Assembly (NCBI RefSeq): GCF_947077765.1
Contig: NZ_CAMTTF010000008.1
Span: 1 to 64,000 of the forward strand
Origin: Salinibacter grassmerensis
GTDB taxonomy: Bacteria; Bacteroidota; Rhodothermia; Rhodothermales; Salinibacteraceae
Length of the DNA: 64,000 nt
Direction of reading: 5' to 3'
The notes under the pieces were generated by a model. That model saw only the letters and a program-made list of their open reading frames with translations. It did no database searches and was not told the origin of the DNA. Both the position numbers and the translations under genes were made by a program. Below, one piece after another: positions 39,540-47,097 of this stretch (positions are counted from its first letter, which is position 1; the number at the start of each line of letters is the position of its first letter).

Positions 39540-40268
39540 ATGCAATCCCTCTATCTCATCTACCTCGATCGTCACCACCTCGGGGACGAGCTCTTCCTCA
39601 AGTCGTTGGCCCAGCACTTTTCCGATGCAGGGACAGGCGCGCCGACCTGCGTGTTGGTCCACGGAAGCGGCGAGAAGGTGGAACGCACCCTGGAGGCACA
39701 GGGCTATTTCCCAGAACGCACCGACGGAGTGATTGAGGTAGAGACCGAAGACCAGCGGCGGCTCGTGGAGCGGGCCGTACGGGAGGTCAACCAGGACATC
39801 GTGGCGGCACTGACCGACGAGGTCGTATCCACCGTAGGAATTCAGGGCGTGGACCGCGGGCTGTTTCGGCTGGGCGACGATGCGTCCCTGCAGGCGGCCA
39901 ATGTGGGATGGCTGTCGGCGCTTCTCAAGCAACATGTCCTCCCGGTCGTGTCCGCCCTCGTCGAGACCTCAGATACCGGAACCGTGCACGAGGTGGGGAC
40001 GGAAGAGGCGGTGCGGGCGCTGGCACGGGCGCTGGGCGACGCGTTTGAGCCGAGCATCTGCGTGCTGACGACTGCCGAGGTTGCGGGGGTGCCCGACGAG
40101 GCAGGGGGAGTGCAGTCGGAGATCGAGAGCACGACCCTGGAGGACCAGCCGATCCCGGAGCCGGCGGCCGTGCGTCGCCTGGTGGAGACGGAGGTGCCGG
40201 TTCTGGTCACGAACCTGCAGGGGTTGTTTAGCGGAGACGAACCCGTCGGCACGCGTGTCCGGCCGTAA
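39540..40268 (+). CDS. Acetylglutamate kinase-like protein with degenerate catalytic motifs
   Basis: A 242-residue protein whose middle matches the amino-acid kinase fold of acetylglutamate kinase. VLVHGSGEKVERTLEAQG corresponds to the substrate loop VHGGGP, then follow VSTVGIQGVDRGLFR, LLKQHVLPVVSALVE, and EAVRALARALGD leading to LTTAEVAGVPDEAG. The glycine-rich loop is altered to HGSG, and the usual N-terminal KxGGS lysine motif is absent (the chain starts MQSLYLIYLDRHHLG). It may be catalytically weak, carrier-protein dependent, or not a kinase. It is a single gene after a terminator, not next to other arg genes. Confidence 0.6.
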   Translation: MQSLYLIYLDRHHLGDELFLKSLAQHFSDAGTGAPTCVLVHGSGEKVERTLEAQGYFPERTDGVIEVETEDQRRLVERAVREVNQDIVAALTDEVVSTVGIQGVDRGLFRLGDDASLQAANVGWLSALLKQHVLPVVSALVETSDTGTVHEVGTEEAVRALARALGDAFEPSICVLTTAEVAGVPDEAGGVQSEIESTTLEDQPIPEPAAVRRLVETEVPVLVTNLQGLFSGDEPVGTRVRP

Positions 40269-40355
40269 TTGCTCTCCGCGCTGGCCCCAACGGTTGAACC
40301 TTCTGATAAATCAGACGCGGATGCAATCGGGACCGCACTCCGGCCGAGATCCGGC

Positions 40356-40384
40356 TTGACAGCGGCTGAGGGGGCCATTATGTT
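40356..40384 (+). promoter_or_regulatory. Near-consensus sigma70 promoter of the histone-like gene
   Basis: A perfect TTGACA (40356-40361) is followed after 17 bases by TATGTT (40379-40384), 49 bases before the ATG of the Hc1-like gene. It is one of the two best promoter matches in the window and predicts strong expression. Confidence 0.65.
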
Positions 40385-40433
40385 CCTTCTGCATAATCGA
40401 GTCATTCACGCTCACATTTGTTGAGGTTATCGC

Positions 40434-40625
40434 ATGAGTACATTTGAGGAACGATACAGCGAGTTGTCCGAGACCCTTGAGGGGGCCGAAGAGGACCTGA
40501 TGAAGTTTTACGAGAAGGGCAACAAGGCCGCCGGCACACGTGCCCGGAAGAGCCTCATGAAGCTGAAGAAGTTGTCCCACGAAGTCCGGCAAGAGATCCA
40601 GGACATCAAGAACGAAGAGCTTTAG
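40434..40625 (+). CDS. Histone H1-like (Hc1 family) protein
   Basis: A 63-residue highly charged helical protein matching the short Hc1/histone H1-like family common in Bacteroidota. The core KFYEKGNKAAGTRARKSLMK is the family signature, followed by KLSHEVRQEIQDIK. Members are small nucleoid-associated proteins thought to bind DNA. The basic Lys/Arg tail of chlamydial Hc1 is missing, as in other Bacteroidota copies. The gene has its own strong promoter, a 12-bp inverted repeat and an intrinsic terminator, so it is an independent, probably abundant transcript. Confidence 0.88.
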   Translation: MSTFEERYSELSETLEGAEEDLMKFYEKGNKAAGTRARKSLMKLKKLSHEVRQEIQDIKNEEL

Positions 40626-40634
40626 CCTCCTGGC

Positions 40635-40697
40635 GACCAATCTGCCTCCCCCGCGATGCCATCTCGTTTGGCGCGCACAGGTGAGGGCAGATTGGTC
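40635..40697 (+). repeat. 12-bp perfect inverted repeat downstream of the histone-like gene
   Basis: GACCAATCTGCC (40635-40646) is exactly complementary to GGCAGATTGGTC (40686-40697). The 39-base loop can itself fold through short GCG/CGC and GCC/GGC pairs. It lies between the stop codon and the terminator at 40726-40757, so the 3' end of this mRNA would carry two strong hairpins. Confidence 0.85.
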
Positions 40698-40725
40698 ACC
40701 GATCCGACGTACCACGTCGCGGAAG

Positions 40726-40757
40726 AAGCCCTTGCTTTTTGCCGGCAAGGGCTTTTT
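40726..40757 (+). terminator. Rho-independent terminator of the histone-like gene
   Basis: AGCCCTTGC (40727-40735) pairs perfectly with GCAAGGGCT (40745-40753), with a nine-base T-rich loop. The stem is followed by a T-run to 40757. Confidence 0.92.
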
Positions 40758-40845
40758 GCGTTGAAGAACGCCCCTGATTTTTGACGGCTGGCTGTGGCGT
40801 CGCCGGATGGTTTCGTTTCGTTTCGTACTTTTGCCCCTCCATATA

Positions 40846-41805
40846 ATGCCCCACCGAATAATTTCTGGTGTCCTCGCAATCATCTGTCTCGCCGTGGCGG
40901 GAACGCCCGTCTTTGCCCAGCCGGGACTTCCCTCACTCCCCAATCCTCAAGAGAGCCCGACCTCCGACACGGCCGACGCAGAGTGGGAGTCCGAGTTGAC
41001 TGGGAAGATTTCCGTCGCGCAGGCCGCGTATCGAAACTGGCAGGAGGGAGGGGTCAACTCGCTGTCGTTTACGACCTCACTGGACGGGGCGACCGAGCAA
41101 GAGGGCGACCGGTGGGCACAGGCCTACAGCGCACGGTTTGCCCTCGGCTACATCAATCAGGAGGATCGCGAAGTCCGAAAGGCGGAGGATCGGATCCGTC
41201 TCCAGGCCAACCTGCAGTACCAGGGAGACGGCTTTTTCAACACGTTCAGCCCCACCCTGGCCGGAGACCTTCGGACACAGTTTGCACCCGGGTTCGCGTA
41301 CTCTGAAAATCCGTACCAGGACGAAGCGGGTGTGGACCCCACCAACCCGCGGATCGACGAAGAGCCTCCCGTACGCACCTCCTCGTTTTTTGCCCCTGGG
41401 ACCGTCACGGAGTCGATCGGTCTCACCTACGATCCGCTCGACCAGCTCTCGCTCCGGTTGGGCGTTGCCGCGAAGCAAACGGTCGTGGCCGAACCGGACT
41501 TTCGGGTCCTTTATGGGGTTGACCCGGACAATCTAGTGCGGTCGGAGGCGGGAGGACAGTTCTCTGCGAACCTGGATCAGCGGCTCTCCGAGAGCGTCCG
41601 GTACCGGTCCCAGCTCGACGTCTTCTTCGCCGTGAATCAACTCGACAACCCCCCCGATGCCGTCTGGGACAACGTCATCAATCTCCAGGTGAACGACTGG
41701 ATTACCACGGACCTGGAGTTCGTGGCCCTCTTCGACGAAGACACCTCTAGCGCAATTCAGATCAGGGAGGCGATTTCGGTCGGGGTGTCGTTTACGCTCC
41801 TGTAG
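40846..41805 (+). CDS. DUF3078 outer-membrane beta-barrel protein
   Basis: A 319-residue exported protein. The signal peptide (about residues 1-25) ends at VFAQ. The mature N-terminal region has the DUF3078 landmark YRNWQEGGVNSLSF, and alternating strands follow with a C-terminal strand ending in VSFTLL, as expected for an outer-membrane barrel. The family is largely restricted to Bacteroidota and has no assigned biochemical role. An ATG at 40807 is also in frame, but starting at 40846 gives a more normal signal peptide. The envelope genes that follow on the same strand may share its transcript (39-base gap). Confidence 0.85.
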   Translation: MPHRIISGVLAIICLAVAGTPVFAQPGLPSLPNPQESPTSDTADAEWESELTGKISVAQAAYRNWQEGGVNSLSFTTSLDGATEQEGDRWAQAYSARFALGYINQEDREVRKAEDRIRLQANLQYQGDGFFNTFSPTLAGDLRTQFAPGFAYSENPYQDEAGVDPTNPRIDEEPPVRTSSFFAPGTVTESIGLTYDPLDQLSLRLGVAAKQTVVAEPDFRVLYGVDPDNLVRSEAGGQFSANLDQRLSESVRYRSQLDVFFAVNQLDNPPDAVWDNVINLQVNDWITTDLEFVALFDEDTSSAIQIREAISVGVSFTLL

Positions 41806-41844
41806 GCCCCTAGCGTTGCCGTTCTGCCTGATGCTGATGCGCCG

Positions 41845-44181
41845 ATGCGTCGCGCTGCCGCCGCGTATCTTGTACTGGGCCTGCTGCTGGCCCCGATACC
41901 TCTCTTGAACGTGCTGCAGGCCGAGTCCGCCGCCGTGGTGGCCCTGGCGGCCTACTTTATCAGTGGGGGAGCAGCCGTTCGGGCGTTCGGCACGACGTCG
42001 ATGTCGGTGTGGCGGGTGATGGGGCGTCAAGAGGCGGCCCTTCTCGTCCCGCTCGCAGTACTTCTGCTCGCGCAAATCTGGGCGCCGAACTGTACTTTGG
42101 GACAAGGGCTTCTCTTCTATGCCCTGTTTCCGGGCATCACGGTCGTGTTTGCGGTGGCGGTGGCGTACTTGCTGCGGGGACTGTCGGTGTCGCGACCGGG
42201 GTGGGTGCTGAGCGGCCTCGGGGGGCTTCTCGTCGTGGCCGGTCCGCTTTATGACCTGGGCCTGCATCCTCAGTTCTACACCTACAATCATGTCTTTGGG
42301 GGCGTCCTGGGGCCAATTTACGACGAGCAATTGGCCGTTCGTCCCGGACTCTTTGCCTTTCGGGGCCTGACGCTGCTTTGGGCCCTGCTGGCCGTGCTCC
42401 TTGGACAGCGTGTGCGAGGGCACGGGTCCCGATGGGCCGTTCTGGCGTGTGCCCTTGCCCTCGGGGCGGGGTACGTGTGGTCCAGTCCGCTCGGCATCAA
42501 CACAACGGCGGCTTCCCTGCAGGAGCGCCTCGGTGGGCACACGCGGACGGCTCATTTTGACCTCTACTACGACTCGACCCAGGTCGACGCGGCCACCGCC
42601 GCGGACCTCGCCGCTGCCCACGAGGCGGAGTACGACTGGGTGCGAGGCCAACTGGGACTGACGGCCGACGGGGAGCGCCCTCGAATTCAAAGCTACATCT
42701 ATCCGAACCCGGACACGAAGGGGCGCCTCACCGGAGCCCGGACGACGAGCGTGACGCCGGTGTGGCTCGATACGCCGCAGGTGCATCTGCTCCGCGATCG
42801 GGTGTCGCAGAGTCTCGGCCACGAACTGGCACACGTCGTCAGTCGCCCCTACGGCCTGCCTGGACTCCAGGCCTCCTGGGCACCGGGGCTCATCGAAGGA
42901 TGGGCGGTGGCCCTAGAACCGCCGTCGCCGGGACCGTCTCCGGATGACCTCGTCCGCACCGCGGCCCAGTCCGACACGACGACCACGCTCGCTGCCGAGG
43001 CAGGGGCGGTGGCACAGCGGCTGTCGCCCTGGGGCTTCTGGACGGGTCGAGGGGCTGTCTCGTACGCCACGATGGGCTCCTTCATCCGGTACCTGCTCGA
43101 TCAGTACGGCCCGGCCCGGCTCAGGCGCGTCTACGCCTGGGGAGACTTTGAGGGCGTGTATGGACGATCACTGGACACGCTCGCGAAAGAGTGGGCGGCC
43201 CACCTCCGTCGGGCGCCGACCGTGTCGCGGGCGGCCCACGCCGTGGTCACCCGGCGGTTTATGCGCCCGTCGCTGTTTGAGGCCGACTGTCCCCACTATG
43301 TGCCCCCGGCGCGACGGCACTATCAAATGGCGCAGCGGGCTGCTCGGCGGCGGGACACCACGGAAATGGTGCGCCACCTGGACAAGGCCCTCGACGCCCG
43401 GCCGCGGTACGCGGCGGCCCAGGAGGCACTGGCCCGCCACCGGCTCGCCCAGGGACAAGCGTCCGCCGTCCGGCGTCAGATTGACACGCTCTCGGCAGCG
43501 GCCCGGACGGCTCCGCTCCAGGTCGCACGGGCCGACGCAGCTGTGCTGCAACGGGCCCCGGACACCGCCCGGACGCTCTACGCCCGAGCCCGGGCCCAGA
43601 CGCCAGGGTACGCACACGGCTTTCGGGCTCGCCTTGCCCTCCGCGACGCGGTTGCCGACCGCCCCTCGGTCGTCCGGGTGCTCACGAGTGGAGACTCGGC
43701 AGCCGCGCAGGCCCGTCGCCTCGCGGACACGGGGTTTCAGAACGCGAGTGTGCAGGCCTGGCAGGCAGTCCGGTGGATGGACGCGCGGCAGTACCGCCGG
43801 GCACTGCCGTTGTGGGAGCGGCTGGACGCGCCGGTGCGTGCCGGTCGACCGCGGTCTTGGCACCGGGCGTGGGAACTGCAACGTGCGGCGTGGGGCGCCC
43901 GGTCGGCCCTGCGGACGGACGCGACAGAGACGGCGCGGCGATGGGCGGCCCGGGCCACGCGCCAGGCCCGAGTGCTCGGGGACGAAGAACGAGCCGCTCT
44001 CTTTGCGTGGTGGGAGCGTCGGGCCGCCGAGTCGGGGATCACGTCTCGAGCCGGTCGATCTCGCCTTTCGCCTCCGAACCACGCGTCCCACCTGCTGGTT
44101 GAGGCAGGCGAGTCCCCCACGAGGGCCTCTCGGTGCAAAGTTGTCCCCGCCACTATCCACAATGGGTCACGTGACTGGTAG
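41845..44181 (+). CDS. Membrane protein with gluzincin (peptidase MA-like) domain and TPR-like region
   Basis: A 778-residue protein in three parts. Residues 1-215 contain about six membrane spans. Residues 230-450 form an extracytoplasmic metalloprotease-like domain with H326-E-L-A-H330 and a downstream Glu at E351 (GLIEGWAV), the gluzincin HExxH...E layout of MA-like peptidases. Residues 480-740 are Ala/Arg-rich helices with TPR-like spacing (for example RAARRRDTTEMVRHLDKALD). The start is the ATG at 41845. The gene overlaps the next one by 20 bases, indicating translational coupling to the T9SS plug-like lipoprotein. The substrate is unknown. Confidence 0.75.
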   Translation: MRRAAAAYLVLGLLLAPIPLLNVLQAESAAVVALAAYFISGGAAVRAFGTTSMSVWRVMGRQEAALLVPLAVLLLAQIWAPNCTLGQGLLFYALFPGITVVFAVAVAYLLRGLSVSRPGWVLSGLGGLLVVAGPLYDLGLHPQFYTYNHVFGGVLGPIYDEQLAVRPGLFAFRGLTLLWALLAVLLGQRVRGHGSRWAVLACALALGAGYVWSSPLGINTTAASLQERLGGHTRTAHFDLYYDSTQVDAATAADLAAAHEAEYDWVRGQLGLTADGERPRIQSYIYPNPDTKGRLTGARTTSVTPVWLDTPQVHLLRDRVSQSLGHELAHVVSRPYGLPGLQASWAPGLIEGWAVALEPPSPGPSPDDLVRTAAQSDTTTTLAAEAGAVAQRLSPWGFWTGRGAVSYATMGSFIRYLLDQYGPARLRRVYAWGDFEGVYGRSLDTLAKEWAAHLRRAPTVSRAAHAVVTRRFMRPSLFEADCPHYVPPARRHYQMAQRAARRRDTTEMVRHLDKALDARPRYAAAQEALARHRLAQGQASAVRRQIDTLSAAARTAPLQVARADAAVLQRAPDTARTLYARARAQTPGYAHGFRARLALRDAVADRPSVVRVLTSGDSAAAQARRLADTGFQNASVQAWQAVRWMDARQYRRALPLWERLDAPVRAGRPRSWHRAWELQRAAWGARSALRTDATETARRWAARATRQARVLGDEERAALFAWWERRAAESGITSRAGRSRLSPPNHASHLLVEAGESPTRASRCKVVPATIHNGSRDW

Positions 44182-45484
44182 TATAGACGTCGCTTTTCGT
44201 CGGGCGCTCGGGCTGTGCTTGTGTGTCGTGGCGCTTGGTCTGACTGCTGGGTGCAAGTCGGCGGAGGAGACGGAACAGGCGGAGTCCACTCCGGCCTCGC
44301 CGGCGGTCCAACCGGAGTTGGCCTCGCCGTCTGCCTCGGTCCGCACGATTCAGCTGTACCAGGGGGACGACGAGCAGAGCCTGCCGGTTACGTCGATGAC
44401 AGGGGGCGACGGCCTGACGCTGGAGTTCGATCTGCTGACGGAAGAAGGACGCCCACTCTCAATCTATTTCCAGCACGCCGACCGAACGTGGCGCCGCGAT
44501 CTCTCGCCGGGACAGACCCTGGAATCGTTTCAGGACGATCGCCTCGTGGATTATCGTCCGTCCCGGGGGACGAAGGTGTCGTACGTGCACTACCAGTACC
44601 GCTTCCCCAACGACGACATTCGGTTCCGGATCAGCGGCAACTACGTTCTGCGGGTGACCGAGCGGGGCCGCCGGGACTCGGTTCTCTTCGAGCAGCCGTT
44701 CTTCGTGACGGAGGCGGAAGGGGGGCTCCAGTTGGACGCCGAGGGGCTTCCGGTGCCGGGGCAGCGACAGCCGTCCCTCCGCCCGCGTGCCCGTTTCGCC
44801 CCGCCGTCCGCGATTCGAGGCGACCCGTTCGGACACGCCGTGTGCTTCGTCCGGAACGGTCGTCTCGCGGACACCCGCTGCGAAGACCGTCCGCTGCTGG
44901 CGCGGCAGCCCAACCTGGAATTTGAACTGGGGCGGGATCGGGCCTACGCCCCCGCGACGGCGGAGTACGGACTCGACCTCAGCACGCTCCGGTCTACCGC
45001 CCAGATTGCCCGGGTCGAACGCACCCCGTCGCCCATTCGGGTCTTTCTGGACCCCGACTACGCCCGCTTCACGGAAGCATCGCGAGGACCGAGCCTGAAC
45101 GGGCAGACGGTCGTTCGAAGTGCCCTCTCGGCCCAGGCAGATCCGAGCATTACCGCCGAGTACGTGGAGACAACCTTTGCCTTTGTGCCGTCTGGCGAGA
45201 CGCCCTACAGACGGCCCCTAACCGTGGCCGGAAGTTTTAGCGGAATGGACCCGGCCCGGGGCATCCAAATGGACTGGAACGAGCGGCGGGGCCGGTACGA
45301 GGGACGTGTTCTCCTGAAGCAGGGCCGCCACCAGTATTTCTACTCGACATCGGACCCGAGCCTTGCGCAGGAGGTTCGCCGAACGCAACCCCGACGGGCC
45401 AGTACCTACACGGCGTTTGTCTATTACCGAGACGCCCAGTACAACACCGACCGCCTGCTTCGGGTGGGGGGGCTTCGGCCTTGA
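44162..45484 (+). CDS. DUF5103/type IX secretion system plug-like lipoprotein
   Basis: A 440-residue lipoprotein. The signal peptide ends in the lipobox LTAGCKS (Cys about residue 31). The N-terminal domain matches the type IX secretion plug family (formerly DUF5103), with strand landmarks LTLEFDLL, YRPSRGTKVSYVHYQYRFPN, FRISGNYVLRV and FEQPFFVTE. The C-terminal half has an Ig-like fold pattern with YEGRVLLKQGRHQYFY. In Flavobacterium a plug of this type closes the large SprA pore. Here it is translationally overlapped by the metallopeptidase gene. No other T9SS gene is in the window, so the role is by homology only. Confidence 0.8.
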   Translation: MGHVTGSIDVAFRRALGLCLCVVALGLTAGCKSAEETEQAESTPASPAVQPELASPSASVRTIQLYQGDDEQSLPVTSMTGGDGLTLEFDLLTEEGRPLSIYFQHADRTWRRDLSPGQTLESFQDDRLVDYRPSRGTKVSYVHYQYRFPNDDIRFRISGNYVLRVTERGRRDSVLFEQPFFVTEAEGGLQLDAEGLPVPGQRQPSLRPRARFAPPSAIRGDPFGHAVCFVRNGRLADTRCEDRPLLARQPNLEFELGRDRAYAPATAEYGLDLSTLRSTAQIARVERTPSPIRVFLDPDYARFTEASRGPSLNGQTVVRSALSAQADPSITAEYVETTFAFVPSGETPYRRPLTVAGSFSGMDPARGIQMDWNERRGRYEGRVLLKQGRHQYFYSTSDPSLAQEVRRTQPRRASTYTAFVYYRDAQYNTDRLLRVGGLRP

Positions 45485-45493
45485 TCCCGAAAG

Positions 45494-45524
45494 AAAAACG
45501 CCCCATCCCGAACCGAATGGGGCG
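45494..45524 (-). terminator. Rho-independent terminator of cspA (minus strand)
   Basis: On the minus strand CGCCCCAT (from 45524) pairs with ATGGGGCG (to 45499) across a 10-base loop, then a T-run (plus-strand A-run 45494-45498) follows. It lies 27 bases after the cspA stop and 10 bases after the end of the convergent lipoprotein gene, which it may also serve. Confidence 0.9.
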
Positions 45525-45551
45525 CCTGTTCCGATATGGAAGGGGGACACC

Positions 45552-45767
45552 TTATCCGATGACCACGACGTCCTGGGCGTTGGGCCCCTTGTCCGTGTGC
45601 CCGACTGTAAATTCGACCCGGTCGTCTTCCTCAAGACTCTTGAAGCCCTCCGTGTCAATCTCGCTGTAGTGGACGAACAGATCCTCGTCCCGGTCCTCAG
45701 CGACGATGAACCCGTAGCCTTTCTCGTTGCTGAACCACTTGACGGTTCCCGTTTCGCGCTCTGCCAT
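45552..45767 (-). CDS. cspA: Cold-shock domain protein
   Basis: A 71-residue cold-shock protein, a single OB fold that binds single-stranded RNA and DNA. It begins GTVKWFSNEKGYGFI, containing RNP1 (KGYGFI). RNP2 is LFVHY, followed by the VEFTVGHTDKGPNAQDVVV end. It is more acidic than mesophilic Csp proteins, consistent with high salt. It has its own promoter, a 108-base leader with two hairpins and a terminator. Confidence 0.96.
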   Translation of the reverse strand: MAERETGTVKWFSNEKGYGFIVAEDRDEDLFVHYSEIDTEGFKSLEEDDRVEFTVGHTDKGPNAQDVVVIG

Positions 45768-45876
45768 GGTGCTGCTGAAAGGTCAGTCGAAAGAACGTAT
45801 GCTGCACGGCAGGGCATTTGCCGTTCAACGCACACACCATGACGGTGTGGCGCCAGATGCTAGTGGCCTGCCATCT
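45768..45876 (-). promoter_or_regulatory. cspA 5' leader with two hairpins
   Basis: If transcription starts about 8 bases after the -10, the mRNA leader is roughly 108 bases. It contains two perfect 6-bp hairpins, 45833-45838 with 45844-45849 and 45806-45811 with 45819-45824. Long structured leaders that control translation by temperature are typical of cold-shock genes; a thermosensor role here is inference. Confidence 0.45.
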
Positions 45877-45883
45877 GCGATCC

Positions 45884-45912
45884 ATTATATAATTTTCAAA
45901 ACTCGAAGTCAA
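45884..45912 (-). promoter_or_regulatory. Near-consensus sigma70 promoter of cspA
   Basis: On the minus strand, TTGACT (45912-45907) and a perfect TATAAT (45889-45884) are separated by exactly 17 bases within an AT-rich block. It is the best housekeeping promoter match I found in the window. Confidence 0.75.
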
Positions 45913-46004
45913 TTTTTCCAGCTAAAGAACTTGAGAGGGGCTGGTTCATGGATCTGTCTCGGCTCCGAAGCCGTCGCGCTGCTCATTAATCCGTTCGCGT
46001 CAAC

Positions 46005-47066
46005 ATGTCGTTTGCATTGACGAGCCTCATCGACGAAGATCCAACCTTCCGGGTGCACGGCGCGGTCCGCTCCCCCATCGAGGCGGCCTGTGCGGAGCAC
46101 TCTGATGTCGCAACCTTTCATGAGTTGGGCCCGAGTGAAGACGAAACAATGCTCTACGGGGCGGTGGTGGGAACCGGGCCGATTACGGTAAGCCTCATTG
46201 CCGGCAACCACGCGGACGAACCCGTCGGCCCGGAAACCCTCCGGTCCTTTCTCATCAACGGACTGGCGCGGCGGGGCGACATGGAATCGGTGCTCCGGCG
46301 CTTCCAATTCGTGATTGTGCCCCACACGAATCCGGACGGAGAGGCGCGCAACCGGGCGTGGATGGAGGCGTGGCCGGACCTGGAGGCGTACCTGAAGGAG
46401 GTTGTTCGAGAAAACCCGGGGCGCGACATGGAGTACGGATTTCCGGATATGCGCCCCGAGAACACGCACGTCTCGGCCTTTTTGCGGGAGCACGGGCCGT
46501 TCGACCTCCACGCCAGCCTGCACGGGATGTCGGCGGGGGAGGGTGCGATGCTGCTCATCAACCGGCCCTGGACCTTCCGCACACAGTCGCTTCGCGACGA
46601 CTTCGCGGACGCCGCCGCGGGAGCGGGGCTGCCCCTGCACGACCACAACCGGAAAGGGGAGAAGGGATTCTTCTGGATCGAGCCGGGCTTCCAGACCACC
46701 CCGCGTGGCGACGCCATGCGGACGTACTTTCGGGCCCAGGGCGATTCCGCAATGGCCGAGCGGTTCCACGACAGTTCGATGGAGTTTGTCGCGTCGCTGG
46801 GGGGCGACCCGCTCTCGCTCGTGACGGAGCTCCCCCTGTTTCTCATTCGTGGTAAAGAGGAGGAGGGCGGACACCAACCCATACGGTACCTCAAACTCCG
46901 GGAGCGTCTGCCGGACATCAAGGCGCGTCTCGATCGGGGAGAGGACGTGGACGAGTTGCTTGCACCGTTCGACGTCCGTCCCGTCCCGCTCGAGACGGCG
47001 ATGCAGATTCAGCTTCGGACTCTGGAGCTGGGCCTTCGGGCCGTCGCGCCGGACTCCACATCGTGA
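46005..47066 (+). CDS. M14-family zinc carboxypeptidase
   Basis: A 353-residue cytoplasmic-looking protein without a signal peptide. Zinc ligands fit M14: HxxE in GNHADEPVG (about residues 67-75) and a third His in FDLHASLHG. NPDGEARNRAW carries the substrate-binding Asn/Arg region, and the catalytic Glu is in SLVTELPLF near residue 275. Related enzymes remove C-terminal residues from peptides or deacylate small molecules (aspartoacylase-like members). The start is the ATG at 46005. A dehydrogenase-like gene follows 31 bases downstream. Confidence 0.85.
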   Translation: MSFALTSLIDEDPTFRVHGAVRSPIEAACAEHSDVATFHELGPSEDETMLYGAVVGTGPITVSLIAGNHADEPVGPETLRSFLINGLARRGDMESVLRRFQFVIVPHTNPDGEARNRAWMEAWPDLEAYLKEVVRENPGRDMEYGFPDMRPENTHVSAFLREHGPFDLHASLHGMSAGEGAMLLINRPWTFRTQSLRDDFADAAAGAGLPLHDHNRKGEKGFFWIEPGFQTTPRGDAMRTYFRAQGDSAMAERFHDSSMEFVASLGGDPLSLVTELPLFLIRGKEEEGGHQPIRYLKLRERLPDIKARLDRGEDVDELLAPFDVRPVPLETAMQIQLRTLELGLRAVAPDSTS

Positions 47067-47097
47067 ACTGTCTTCTCAGAACGGACCCGCAGAACGA

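Noticed and set aside
40842-40847. Perfect TATAAT just upstream of the DUF3078 gene
   Set aside because: It overlaps the preferred start codon at 40846, so transcription from it would begin inside the coding region, and no -35 element is placed correctly.
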